This document shows positions 23,201-31,819 of a stretch of DNA of 37,008 bases, one piece after another (within the stretch, counting starts at the first letter, position 1; each line of letters opens with the position of its first letter). This stretch comes from an uncultured Allobaculum sp. (lineage in GTDB: Bacteria > Bacillota_I > Bacilli_A > Erysipelotrichales > Erysipelotrichaceae): assembly GCA_910579655.1 (NCBI GenBank), contig CAJTVE010000027.1:1-37008 (forward strand). The letters are read 5' to 3'. Below the pieces are notes generated by a model. It saw nothing but the letters and a program-made list of their open reading frames with translations. It was not told where the DNA came from and did no database searches. The position numbers were made by a program, and so were the translations under genes.

Positions 23201-24877
23201 TTAGCCAGCCTGAGGGGTTATTTGTGAACTCTGGATTTTACCATCGGCCATCTTGATGTTGCGATCAGCAAAGCCTAACGTTCCTTTACGGTGAGAGATC
23301 AGAACGATGGTCCGGTCTTTCTTTTCATCGACAATGGCTTTCAGAACAGCTCCTTCATTGAGCGCATCCAGATTGGAAGTTGGTTCGTCAAGCAGCAGAA
23401 TTTTTGAATTATGCAGAAAAGCCCGGGCCAGACCTAAACGCTGGCGTTCACCCGCAGAAAGGGAAGAACCCATTTCGGCCACTGGTGTCTGATAGCCCTG
23501 GGGGAGGGAGACAATCAGATCGTGGATATTGGCTTTCTTGCAGGCTGTAATCATTTCTTCTCTGGTGGCATCTGCCTTGGCAATCCGCAAGTTCTCTTCA
23601 ATTGTGTCCGCAAACAGGATCGTATCCTGGAGCACGCAGCCCTCCAGATCACGCAGGGAAGCTGTATTGGTTACGGTCAGATTCTGATCGGCCAGCGAAA
23701 CGGTTCCAGCTGTTGGATCCCAGAAACGCATCAGCAGCCGCAGCAGAGTAGACTTTCCACAGCCCGATGGACCCGAAATACCCAGAATCTGATTGGGAGC
23801 AATATCCAGATCCAACTCTTTTAAGACAGGTGTCTTTTTGTTATAGGCAAAGCTGAGATGATTGAGATCAAAGCGACCATACTGACCGTCTTTGCCATCC
23901 TTGACTTCATGGGTCTGGGGTTCTTCTTCCAGTAAAGCCAATACACGCTCACCGGCACCAAGGGTGGCGGATAAACCGGTGGAAAGATTTGCCATGGCGG
24001 CAACGGGACCAAAGGTAGAAAGCTGGCCGACAATGGCCACCAGAACCTGAGAAGCATTGATCTGGCTGCTTGCATACAGCAATCCGCAAAGCAAAGTCAT
24101 CGCCAGTCCAGACAGAACGATCAGGCTGTTGACGATCGAAGTGGAATCGGCCTGCATGCGGCGTATTTTCTTTTCTTCTGTATAGAGTTCTTCGGTTCTG
24201 GCATTCAGCTTTTGAATCCGGGAAGGGATCTGGCCAAACTGGAGCAGTTCAAAAATCCCACGGGTGCTTTCCAGAACGAATCCGCCCAGTTTTCCAGACA
24301 GATCGCGCATTTTCTTGCCAGCCTTTGCAGCTTTGGGGCCAATGACTGCCACCGGAAGAAAGGCAACCGCAGCATAGGAAAGAAGAAGCAGCAGAGCGAT
24401 CGACCAGTGGATAGCGGCTCCAATCCCCGCAAAGATCAAAGAACAGATCAGCGCAATGCAGATTGGAGAAATCGTATGGGCATAGAAGACTTCAAGCAGT
24501 TCCACATCTCCGGTGATCATCGAAATGAGATCGCCCTTGTTGCGCCCTTCCAGTTTTGCGGGGGCAAGTTTTCGCAAAGCCCCAAAGACTTTGTCACGAA
24601 TCTGGGCAAGCAGTTTGAAGGCAATGTAGTGGTTGCAGGCCTGCTCGCCATAACGCAGAATTCCGCGCAGGATTGCACAGACGACTAAGGCAAGGATCAC
24701 GCTGCCAAGGGAAGCCTGAGGATTGTTCATCAATACCCCAAGTCCCCAGGCTCCAAGCACCGGAATGGCACTGGCAGCCAGAAATCCAAGGACACCAAGC
24801 GTAATGGCGCAAAGCATCCAGCCCCACATGGGCAGGGCTAGTTTGATCATTGAAAGTAAGAGTTTAGCGGACTTCAT
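23201..24877 (-). CDS. ABC exporter half-transporter, CydC-like subunit
   Basis: From ATG 24877 it has 558 residues: MKSAKLLLSMIKLALPMWGWM, six membrane helices in the first ~310 residues, then an ATPase domain. Walker A is GPSGCGKST, the signature is LSAGERQRLGLARAF and Walker B is KILLLDEPTSNLD. The frame is open further upstream, but AAAGGAG directly precedes ATG 24877, and this start overlaps the partner gene by 14 nt. The signature Ala (LSAGE instead of LSGGE) is slightly unusual. It forms a heterodimer with the upstream gene product. CydDC exporters export cysteine or glutathione; here the substrate is unproven and no cytochrome bd genes are nearby. Confidence 0.85.
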   Translation of the reverse strand: MKSAKLLLSMIKLALPMWGWMLCAITLGVLGFLAASAIPVLGAWGLGVLMNNPQASLGSVILALVVCAILRGILRYGEQACNHYIAFKLLAQIRDKVFGALRKLAPAKLEGRNKGDLISMITGDVELLEVFYAHTISPICIALICSLIFAGIGAAIHWSIALLLLLSYAAVAFLPVAVIGPKAAKAGKKMRDLSGKLGGFVLESTRGIFELLQFGQIPSRIQKLNARTEELYTEEKKIRRMQADSTSIVNSLIVLSGLAMTLLCGLLYASSQINASQVLVAIVGQLSTFGPVAAMANLSTGLSATLGAGERVLALLEEEPQTHEVKDGKDGQYGRFDLNHLSFAYNKKTPVLKELDLDIAPNQILGISGPSGCGKSTLLRLLMRFWDPTAGTVSLADQNLTVTNTASLRDLEGCVLQDTILFADTIEENLRIAKADATREEMITACKKANIHDLIVSLPQGYQTPVAEMGSSLSAGERQRLGLARAFLHNSKILLLDEPTSNLDALNEGAVLKAIVDEKKDRTIVLISHRKGTLGFADRNIKMADGKIQSSQITPQAG

Positions 24878-26672
24878 GCTGGTTCTCCTTTCTGTTCTCG
24901 TCTGCTGGAGCTTTCTGGTCCAAGGCAGCGGAGTAGGCTTCAAGCTCAGCCTGACGGCCGGCCATGCGGGCATATTCACCATTCTGTTTTTTCAGATCAG
25001 CTGCTTTGCCGCGCTCAACCAGTTCGCCTTCTTTTAAGACAAGGATTTCATCGGCCAGATCCAGATTGGCCAGACGATGAGAAATGCAGATCACCAGACG
25101 ATCTTTACTGGCTTCATGAGCGGTTTTCATCATCAGATGTTCAGCGTGGGAGTCCACTGCACTGGTCGCTTCATCCAGAATGAGGACGGGCGCGTTTTTA
25201 AGCAGTGCCCGGGCGAAACTGACCCGCTGGCGCTGACCGCCAGATAACGAAGCGGCCTGTTCGGAAAGGTGGGTATCCAGACCGTTTATCTTTTCAAGAT
25301 CGTTCCAGATACCCGCCTGGTTTAAGGCCTGGATCATTTCTTCATCTGTCGCACTGGCTTTGGCAGCCTGCAGATTTTCACGAATTGTTCCAGAAAAGAG
25401 GGTACTTTCAAAGCTCAGGACAGTGATGTGATCAGAAAGTTCACTTGAAGCAATATTTTCAATTGGAACAGTGTTGAGGGTTAAAGCCTTGCTGGAATCA
25501 TCCAGTTTTCCACAAAGAAGGTTGGCCAGAGTGGATTTACCGGACCCGGATTCTCCACAGATGCCGACAAAACCAGGGCCAGCCAGTTCAAAATCCATAT
25601 GACGAAGAGCTTGTTTGCCCTCATTGCCCTCATTGTCTTCATAGGCAAAGCACAGATTCTCGGCTTTATAGATAGGTGTTCCCTGAGGAAAGGATGCCTG
25701 ACGTTCTTTGACTGGGACATCGAAAATCTTGAACATGCGGTCAGCTGCAGCCGAACCATTTAAGGAAACATGGAAATAGCTGCCAAGCAAGCGCATTGGC
25801 AAGAAGAATTCAGCCGATAACAGCACAATGCTCAGGATCTGGAACAGATTGATGTTTCCATTTCGGTAGGAGAACAAGGCTGAAACAATACCGGCAGCTG
25901 CTCCGCCATAGGCCACCAGATCCATGACAGAAATGGAGTTGAGCTGCATGATGAGAACCCGCATGGTGACTTTGCGGAAGTTTTCGGCTTCTTCATTCAT
26001 CTTCTGATGTTTACGTGCATCTGCGTTGTAGACCTTGAGTGTCGTCAGGCCCTGAAGGTTTTCCAGAAAAGAATCGGAAAGACCGGCGTATTGACCCCAG
26101 TATTTATCGAGCAGTTTTTTGGCAAATTTCTGGACCATCACGATGGAAGCCGGAATCAGAGGAACACAGATCAGCAGAATGAATGCGGAACGCAGATCCC
26201 AGAAAGCCAGCAGCACAAACAGGGTGACGGGAGCAGCCAGGGCATAGAAAAATTGGGGGAGATAATTTGCAAAATAGTTCTCCAGCTGCTCAATTCCATC
26301 ATTGGAAAGCTGCATGACTTCAGCACTGGAAAAATAGTGAACATAGGAAGGCCCGATTTCAGCTACTTTGGCCAGCAGACGCTCACGCATCGTCTGCTTG
26401 ACGCAATGGCTGCTGGCCACCGCATTGGCTTGCGCTCTTCGGGTAAAGAAAGAACGCAGCACACTCAGACTCGCCAGTCCAATACAGGCAATCACTAGAG
26501 TGGTTGTCGAAAAAGGATTTCCCACTAAAAAGCCGGCACAGATTCCAGATAGAATCAGGGTTGTGCCAACTGAACAGATCAATCCGAACCATTGGTCGAT
26601 GACGTTTGCACGGATGTATTTCATCGCTTCTGGAACAGATTGAATCAAGCGTTTGTTAAACATTTTTTTCAT
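24864..26672 (-). CDS. ABC exporter half-transporter, CydD-like subunit
   Basis: The protein has 602 residues. Six membrane helices occupy the first ~310 residues. NYFANYLPQFFYALAAPVTLFVLL (134-157) is typical of CydD-type subunits. Walker A is GESGSGKST (373-381), the signature is LSGGQRQRVSFARALL and Walker B is PVLILDEATSAVD. It has a canonical signature, unlike its partner, suggesting asymmetric ATP sites. The start is preceded by AGAGGT. It is the first gene of a three-gene minus-strand unit and lies downstream of a promoter (26748-26775) and a short leader hairpin. A thiol or other small-molecule export role is inferred from family only. Confidence 0.87.
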   Translation of the reverse strand: MKKMFNKRLIQSVPEAMKYIRANVIDQWFGLICSVGTTLILSGICAGFLVGNPFSTTTLVIACIGLASLSVLRSFFTRRAQANAVASSHCVKQTMRERLLAKVAEIGPSYVHYFSSAEVMQLSNDGIEQLENYFANYLPQFFYALAAPVTLFVLLAFWDLRSAFILLICVPLIPASIVMVQKFAKKLLDKYWGQYAGLSDSFLENLQGLTTLKVYNADARKHQKMNEEAENFRKVTMRVLIMQLNSISVMDLVAYGGAAAGIVSALFSYRNGNINLFQILSIVLLSAEFFLPMRLLGSYFHVSLNGSAAADRMFKIFDVPVKERQASFPQGTPIYKAENLCFAYEDNEGNEGKQALRHMDFELAGPGFVGICGESGSGKSTLANLLCGKLDDSSKALTLNTVPIENIASSELSDHITVLSFESTLFSGTIRENLQAAKASATDEEMIQALNQAGIWNDLEKINGLDTHLSEQAASLSGGQRQRVSFARALLKNAPVLILDEATSAVDSHAEHLMMKTAHEASKDRLVICISHRLANLDLADEILVLKEGELVERGKAADLKKQNGEYARMAGRQAELEAYSAALDQKAPADENRKENQHEVR

Positions 26673-26684
26673 ACCTCTTCAATG

Positions 26685-26704
26685 AAAAAGCCTGTAGATC
26701 AGGC
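26685..26704 (-). terminator. Short attenuator-like hairpin in the exporter leader
   Basis: On the minus strand GCCTG (26704-26700), a 5-nt loop, CAGGC (26694-26690) and five T. It sits between the promoter and the ribosome binding site, about 13 nt before the ATG. With only 5 bp it is a weak terminator at best. Confidence 0.4.
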
Positions 26705-26747
26705 GTATTCATCGTCTTTCTACTGAATGATTAGTTTTCGCTAACTC

Positions 26748-26775
26748 ATTATGCCAGAATCGTTGAGTATGTCAA
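26748..26775 (-). promoter_or_regulatory. Promoter of the ABC exporter operon with dyads
   Basis: On the minus strand TTGACA (26775-26770), 16 bp, then CATAAT (26753-26748) preceded by TGG, an extended -10. ACTCA (26745-26749) and TGAGT (26764-26768) form an inverted repeat across the -10 and spacer. TTAG (26731-26734) and CTAA (26741-26744) form a dyad at the expected start site. The layout suits a repressor of the MarR type, which is inference. Confidence 0.6.
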
Positions 26776-27282
26776 AGTTAACTTTTTGCCAAATCTTTGA
26801 TCTTGATGGATTGACTTTTAGATAAAGGGAAAATGAAAAGAAAATTGAAAAGGCGAAGGATATTTTGATAGAAATCATTGAAAAAGTATCCTCAACAGAT
26901 AAAAATCGATTCGCTTACATTCCCCAAGTGAATAAGGTGAACAGAACTCGATCCATTCAACTCTAACAGCGGCTTTGAATATCCAGGATCGCAAGTGGTT
27001 GGTCTGGCTCTCTAAACTCAATTGAGGTCTTTCATACTTTCTGGCAGGGGGCAATCGGTGCTGTTTGTTAAGAGTGTCTGGTATTCCATCCTTACTGAAA
27101 GGATTTTAAGAGAGACTGATCAGAATTTTCTTAGAAAACCGCAACTTGGCATAAGAGCCAAAGCAATCGCGATTTCCTGATTTTTCTGGATTTTCGACAA
27201 TTTCTGAGCGAATCGACAGACAGGGATACGTGCTATCTTTTTCAACATGCCAACCCAAGACGGATTTGATCAATCAGAGCGC

Positions 27283-27314
27283 AAAAAAAACAGGCTGAAT
27301 CCATCAGCCTGTTT
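27283..27314 (-). terminator. Intrinsic terminator of the thiolase gene
   Basis: On the minus strand CAGGCTGA (27311-27304) read with its flanking AAA pairs with TCAGCCTG (27298-27291) plus TTT over a 5-nt loop, then further T to a run of eight. The extended stem is 11 bp. Confidence 0.9.
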
Positions 27315-27347
27315 GAATTGCAAGTTTGCGTTCTATCGTTTAGAAGA

Positions 27348-28556
27348 TTATTCGCACATTTTAACGATAACAGCAACACCCATGCCGCCGCCGATGCAAA
27401 GGGAAGCGAGACCATAAGTGAGGTGACGTTTAGCCATTTCGTAGAGCAGAGTAACCAGGATACGGTTTCCGGAAGCGCCTACTGGATGTCCAAGAGCGAT
27501 TGCACCACCGTTTACGTTTGTTCTTTCTAACAGAACTTCTCTGTCAATGCCAGTGTTTTCGATCAGTTCATGGATTACACCAAGAGACTGAGCAGCGAAA
27601 GCTTCGTTCAGTTCGATTAACTGCATCTGATCCAGAGTCATATCTGCATTTTTCAGAGCGTTGAGGATGGCTGGAGTAGGACCAAGACCCATAGTTAATG
27701 GATCAACGCCGCCCTGGCCGAAGGCAACCACTTCTGCGATTGGTTTTAAGCCATATTCTTCAACAGCGGATTCAGAAGCAACGATGCACATGGAAGCACC
27801 ATCGTTGATACCAGAAGCGTTACCAGCAGTAACACTTCCGTCTTTGATGAAGGCTGGTTTTAATTTAGCCAGCAGTTCAAGGGAAGTTTCACGAGGTCCT
27901 TCGTCAGTATCGAAGACAACGGTTTTCTTGCGCTGTTTGATTTCGATTGGAACGATTTCATCTTTGAATTTGCCTTCAGCGATGGCTTTGATTGCTTTCT
28001 GCTGAGAAGCCAGAGCAAATTCGTCCTGCATTTCGCGAGTCAGGTCATATTTTTTTGCAATGTTTTCAGCGGTAACGCCCATGTGAACGTTATTCATTGC
28101 ATCAGTTAAAGCATCGTTGATCATGGCGTCAACCATTACCTGGTTGCCCATTTTGGATCCGACACGGTTTTTGCCGCTTACCAGGAATGGAGCAGCAGAC
28201 ATGTTTTCAACACCACCGGCTACGATGACTTTGCCCCAGCCAGCACGGATTCGGATTGCCGCTTCGATGACAGCTTCCAGACCGGAACCGCAGACCATGT
28301 TGATGGAGTGTGCAGGTACGCTGTTTGGAATGCCTGCATCTAAGGAGACGTGACGGGCAATGTTCTGTCCCAGACCAGCGGAGATAACGTTACCGATGAT
28401 GACTTCGCTGACCTGATCAGGTTTAACGTTTGCCTGTTCCAGGGCTGCTTTCAGAACTGTTGCACCCATTTCTGCACAGGATACACTTGTCAGAGATCCC
28501 ATGAATTTGCCGATGGCCGATCTTTTCGCGCCAACGATATAAGCTTTTTCACTCAT
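27348..28556 (-). CDS. thlA: Acetyl-CoA acetyltransferase (thiolase)
   Basis: The protein has 402 residues. It condenses two acetyl-CoA to acetoacetyl-CoA, the first step of butyrate formation. The nucleophile is Cys89 in NMVCGSGLEAV; His357 in GHPVGASG and Cys387 in SLCIGGGMG complete the active site. It is encoded alone on the minus strand, divergent from bcd-etfB-etfA, with hbd, crt and a CoA-transferase further on. Its promoter has a Rex-like operator just upstream. Confidence 0.95.
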   Translation of the reverse strand: MSEKAYIVGAKRSAIGKFMGSLTSVSCAEMGATVLKAALEQANVKPDQVSEVIIGNVISAGLGQNIARHVSLDAGIPNSVPAHSINMVCGSGLEAVIEAAIRIRAGWGKVIVAGGVENMSAAPFLVSGKNRVGSKMGNQVMVDAMINDALTDAMNNVHMGVTAENIAKKYDLTREMQDEFALASQQKAIKAIAEGKFKDEIVPIEIKQRKKTVVFDTDEGPRETSLELLAKLKPAFIKDGSVTAGNASGINDGASMCIVASESAVEEYGLKPIAEVVAFGQGGVDPLTMGLGPTPAILNALKNADMTLDQMQLIELNEAFAAQSLGVIHELIENTGIDREVLLERTNVNGGAIALGHPVGASGNRILVTLLYEMAKRHLTYGLASLCIGGGMGVAVIVKMCE

Positions 28557-28595
28557 TTTTATTGCCTCTTTCTACTCTTATGAGATTGCTCATCC

Positions 28596-28624
28596 ATACT
28601 AGACCACTCGTCGCCGAATTTCAA
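28596..28624 (-). promoter_or_regulatory. Thiolase promoter
   Basis: On the minus strand TTGAAA (28624-28619), 17 bp, then TAGTAT (28601-28596), about 40 nt before the ATG. Confidence 0.6.
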
Positions 28625-28630
28625 ACTTTT

Positions 28631-28648
28631 ATGTGAATAAATTCACAC
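28631..28648. promoter_or_regulatory. Rex-like operator at the thl promoter
   Basis: The 16-nt core TGTGAATAAATTCACA (28632-28647) matches the Rex consensus TTGTGAA-N4-TTCACAA at 12 of 14 defined bases, missing only the outermost ones. It lies 6 bp upstream of the -35 box. Rex is a repressor that senses NADH/NAD+ and is known to control butyrate genes in clostridia. The rex gene itself is not in the window. Confidence 0.7.
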
Positions 28649-29527
28649 AAAACAGAAAAACTGTTCAGAACGGCCATGCACAAACCCATTGTAACAGGAA
28701 ACAAGTCAAAAAGAATACGCTTTCGGCACTAAATGCCTGACAACCGACTGCTGTTTTTCCAAAAAGCCGGTCAATTGAATTGAAAATGGAATTCCTGTCG
28801 GAAAATTTCTGGATTCACAATCAGGAAGAAAAAGCGCTGAATAAGCTGGAAATTGGAAATTCTGGTCAAAAAAAGATCCGATCTTGCAATATTCAGAGGC
28901 ACAAAGGATGGAATATCAGTTTTTGATCTGTCTTTTTTCTTTCTTTTTTGAAATTGTCCGAAATTTTTCGATTTTAGAAAATAAATCGAATCAGATGAGT
29001 AAATCCTTGAACAGAGACTATGAAAAATCAAGTCAGAATGATTTGTGGAAAGTCTGGATTCCGTCCTGGCTCATGAGTCAGGGGAAAAGAAAAGCCTGAT
29101 TAAGAAGTCTGAATTGAAAATTACAGCGCAAAAGGAAAACTCCAGACAAAACCAGGCCGCCAGTCAAACAGTCAGGTATGGGCGATGGCTTGTTCGATAA
29201 GACAGAATGCGTTTTGAGAAAGATTTGGATTTTGAAATTTGAAAAAAGCAGACAGGATCGAATACGGCAGTGAACGAGGATTGGCTTGTCCAAAAAAGAA
29301 CAAAGTCAGATTTGGATCTGGCAAAAAGGGCGGAAGGCAGGGAAGAAGAAAGAAAAGAGAGCGGGATGCTCCTGATCAGTTTGGTTAAATTCGGAATAGC
29401 GGCCATAGATTTTCGATAAAATAGCCACGATTTTCCATAAAAAAAACGAAAAAACTTGGTGTCTGAATTCGACTTTGTTTTAATGAGGAGCATGCGCCTG
29501 AAAAACGGCTCTTTACGATAAACCCAG

Positions 29528-29545
29528 TTGTGATTTTTGTCACGA
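29528..29545. promoter_or_regulatory. Rex-like operator 1 upstream of bcd
   Basis: TTGTGATTTTTGTCACGA fits TTGTGA-N6-TCACAA with correct spacing and matches 11 of 14 defined Rex consensus bases. Confidence 0.5.
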
Positions 29546-29546
29546 T

Positions 29547-29560
29547 TGAAATCGCATACA
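29547..29560 (+). promoter_or_regulatory. Possible cre (CcpA) site
   Basis: TGAAATCGCATACA matches the cre consensus TG-N2-A-N-CG-N-T-N2-CA except at one position (A for T). It directly follows Rex-like site 1. One such match can arise by chance. Confidence 0.3.
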
Positions 29561-29590
29561 TTGACTGTATGGAAATTTGGTACGAAAAAG

Positions 29591-29608
29591 CTGTGATTTA
29601 ATTCACTT
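29591..29608. promoter_or_regulatory. Rex-like operator 2 upstream of bcd
   Basis: CTGTGATTTAATTCACTT keeps the TGTGA and TTCAC half-sites at Rex spacing, matching 10 of 14 defined bases. It is the weakest of the four sites. Confidence 0.4.
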
Positions 29609-29711
29609 TTTCAGATGAAATCGGATTCAAGATATTTATCGCACAATTCGCCATAATTACCTGATAAAAACGCAGAAAACCCAAGAAAAGGAACGCGAAA
29701 ATGCAATTTCT

Positions 29712-29729
29712 TAGTGAAATGATTCACAT
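29712..29729. promoter_or_regulatory. Rex-like operator 3 upstream of bcd
   Basis: TAGTGAAATGATTCACAT matches 12 of 14 defined Rex consensus bases and lies 6 bp before the -35 box of the bcd promoter. This is the same distance as at the thl promoter. Confidence 0.65.
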
Positions 29730-29735
29730 CCGAAA

Positions 29736-29763
29736 TTGACAGTCTTTTTTTAAGGGCTATTAT
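29736..29763 (+). promoter_or_regulatory. bcd-etf promoter
   Basis: TTGACA (29736-29741), 16 bp, TATTAT (29758-29763). The transcript leader would be about 80 nt to the ATG at 29850. Confidence 0.65.
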
Positions 29764-29849
29764 TTGGGTAGTGCAAAGTCCGCTGTGGAGGTGCGTCTTT
29801 GCCCGAGAATCCAAAGTTCAGGCTGAAGAGAAAGGAGAACTTCAATTTT

Positions 29850-30989
29850 ATGGATTTCAATTTAACAGAACAACAGAAACTGATGCAGAAGTTGTTCCGG
29901 GAAGTTGCCCAGGCAGAAGTAAAAGACAATGCTGCTGACGTCGACGAAAAAGAACGTTTCCCAAAAGAAAACGTAGAAATTCTTCGTCAGGCAAAAATGC
30001 TGGGTATCCCTTATCCACGTGAATACGGTGGAGCTGGTGCAGATTATCTGTCTTACATCCTTGCTGTCGAGGAATTATCCAAGACCTGCGCAACCACAGG
30101 TGTTGTATTATCTGCCCACACTTCTTTAGGTACTTGGCCAATTGCCCAGTACGGTACTCCAGAACAGAAAGAAAAATATCTCAGACCACTGGCTTCCGGT
30201 GAAAAACTGGGTGCATTTGGTTTAACAGAACCAAACGCTGGTACAGATGCTGCTGGTCAGCAGACAACTGCTGTTCTTGATGGCGACGAATATGTAATCA
30301 ATGGTACAAAAATCTTCATCACCAACGCTGGTGAAGCAGATGTTTATATCATTTTCGCAATGACTGACAAATCCAAAGGCAACAAAGGAATTTCCGCTTT
30401 CATCGTTGAAAAGGACACTCCGGGCTTTACCATTGGTCAGCATGAAAAGAAACTCGGTATCCGTGGTTCCGCTACATCCGAGCTGATCTTCAACAACGTC
30501 CGCGTTCCAAAAGAAAACCTTTTAGGCGGCGAAGGCAAAGGCTTCAAAGTAGCCATGTCTACTCTTGACGGCGGCCGTATCGGTATCGCAGCTCAGGCTC
30601 TTGGCATCGCCGAAGGCGCATTAGAAGAAACCGTTAAATACGTTAAGGAAAGAAAGCAGTTCGGACGTCCAATTGCTAAATTCCAGAATACACAGTTTGT
30701 CCTTGCCAACCTGCAGACAAAGATCGATGCAGCGAAGATGCTCGTTTACCGTGCTGCAATGGCAAAAGAAGAAGGCAAACCGTATACAGTACTGGCAGCT
30801 GAAGCGAAACTGTTCGCAGCTGAAGTTGCTATGGAAGTAACAACCAAGTGCATCCAGCTGATGGGTGGTTATGGTTATACCCGCGACCTGCCAGTTGAAA
30901 GAATGTTCCGTGATGCCAAGATCACTGAGATCTACGAAGGAACATCAGAAGTTCAGCGCATGGTTATCTCCGGCGCAGTGCTTCGGTAG
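29850..30989 (+). CDS. bcd: Butyryl-CoA dehydrogenase (short-chain acyl-CoA dehydrogenase)
   Basis: From ATG 29850 it has 379 residues, the usual length of clostridial Bcd. The FAD-binding segment FGLTEPNAGTDA, GIRGSATSELIFNNVRVP and the C-terminal YEGTSEVQR are family signatures; Glu367 is the likely catalytic base. It reduces crotonyl-CoA to butyryl-CoA. With EtfAB it can form an electron-bifurcating complex that also reduces ferredoxin. An upstream in-frame extension to 29799 is not used: AAAGGAGAA lies before ATG 29850 and the MDFNLTEQQ start is typical. etfB follows after 21 nt. Confidence 0.95.
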   Translation: MDFNLTEQQKLMQKLFREVAQAEVKDNAADVDEKERFPKENVEILRQAKMLGIPYPREYGGAGADYLSYILAVEELSKTCATTGVVLSAHTSLGTWPIAQYGTPEQKEKYLRPLASGEKLGAFGLTEPNAGTDAAGQQTTAVLDGDEYVINGTKIFITNAGEADVYIIFAMTDKSKGNKGISAFIVEKDTPGFTIGQHEKKLGIRGSATSELIFNNVRVPKENLLGGEGKGFKVAMSTLDGGRIGIAAQALGIAEGALEETVKYVKERKQFGRPIAKFQNTQFVLANLQTKIDAAKMLVYRAAMAKEEGKPYTVLAAEAKLFAAEVAMEVTTKCIQLMGGYGYTRDLPVERMFRDAKITEIYEGTSEVQRMVISGAVLR

Positions 30990-31010
30990 TGGAAAGGAAA
31001 ACGGAACGAT

Positions 31011-31808
31011 ATGAAAATTGTTGTTTTAGCTAAACAGGTCCCTGACTCAACTGAAATTACAGTCGACAAAAAAACCGGTACTCTGGTTCGTGATGGCGTT
31101 CCTTCCATCATCAACCCAGATGATTTAGCTGGTCTCGAAGCGGCTCTTGAATTAAAAGATAAATCCGACGACGTTGTCGTTGAAGTTCTCTCCATGGGTC
31201 CACCTCAGGCTGCTGGCATGCTCCAGGAAGCAATCGCACGTGGTGCTGACAAAGCTTACCTGCTGACTGACAGAAGACTTGGTGGTGCGGATACATGCGC
31301 AACATCCAGAACCCTGGCTGCGGCTCTGGATAAAATTGGCTACGACCTGATCATCGCCGGCCGTCAGGCTATTGATGGTGACACCGCTCAGGTTGGTCCT
31401 CAGACTGCTGAACGTCTTGGCATTCCTCAGGTAACTTACGTTGATGAAGTTCTGGAAGTTGCTCCAGACCATATCAAAGTTAAAAAATCCCTCGAAGATG
31501 AAGACCAGATTGTTTCTGTTCAACTCCCGGCTGTTATTACAACTCTGTCCGGTATGAATAAACCTCGTTACATGAACTGCGTGGATATTGTTGATTCCTT
31601 CAACAATCCAGTTGTCATCATGACTTACGATGATCTTGCTGAAAACCTGCCAATGGAACAGATCGGTCTTGCCGGATCTCCAACTCAGGTATTCAGAACC
31701 TTCACAAAAGATGTAACGGCTGCTACAGAAACCTTTAACCTGCCTGCAGAAGAAACCGGAAAACAGATTGCTGAAACTCTGAAAGAGAAACAGCTGATTA
31801 AGAAGTAG
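31011..31808 (+). CDS. etfB: Electron transfer flavoprotein subunit beta
   Basis: The protein has 265 residues. It begins MKIVVLAKQVPDSTEI and contains GRQAIDGDTAQVGPQTAERLGIPQVTYV, the EtfB signature. In the butyrate context EtfB carries the bifurcating FAD and takes electrons from NADH. It lies between bcd and etfA, 11 nt before etfA, as in most Bcd-Etf operons. Confidence 0.95.
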   Translation: MKIVVLAKQVPDSTEITVDKKTGTLVRDGVPSIINPDDLAGLEAALELKDKSDDVVVEVLSMGPPQAAGMLQEAIARGADKAYLLTDRRLGGADTCATSRTLAAALDKIGYDLIIAGRQAIDGDTAQVGPQTAERLGIPQVTYVDEVLEVAPDHIKVKKSLEDEDQIVSVQLPAVITTLSGMNKPRYMNCVDIVDSFNNPVVIMTYDDLAENLPMEQIGLAGSPTQVFRTFTKDVTAATETFNLPAEETGKQIAETLKEKQLIKK

Positions 31809-31819
31809 AAAGGAACGTC

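Larger units (their letters stand above)
26673..27347. other. 675-bp gap between thl and the exporter operon
   Basis: The left end holds the exporter promoter and leader hairpin and the right end holds the thl terminator (27283-27314). Nothing recognisable was found between about 26780 and 27280. Confidence 0.55.
28557..29849. other. 1.3-kb divergent control region between thl and bcd
   Basis: No protein gene is supported here. Open frames near 28771-29031 (minus) and 28884-29099 (plus) are AT-rich, lack ribosome binding sites and resemble nothing. The region carries four Rex-like sites, promoters at both ends and a cre-like site. About 850 bp in the middle (28650-29520) remain unexplained and could hold a small RNA. 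Confidence 0.55.

Noticed and set aside
23201..26672. Firm assignment as cydDC for cytochrome bd assembly
   Set aside because: No cydAB is nearby and the host looks anaerobic; only a CydDC-like heterodimeric exporter can be supported.
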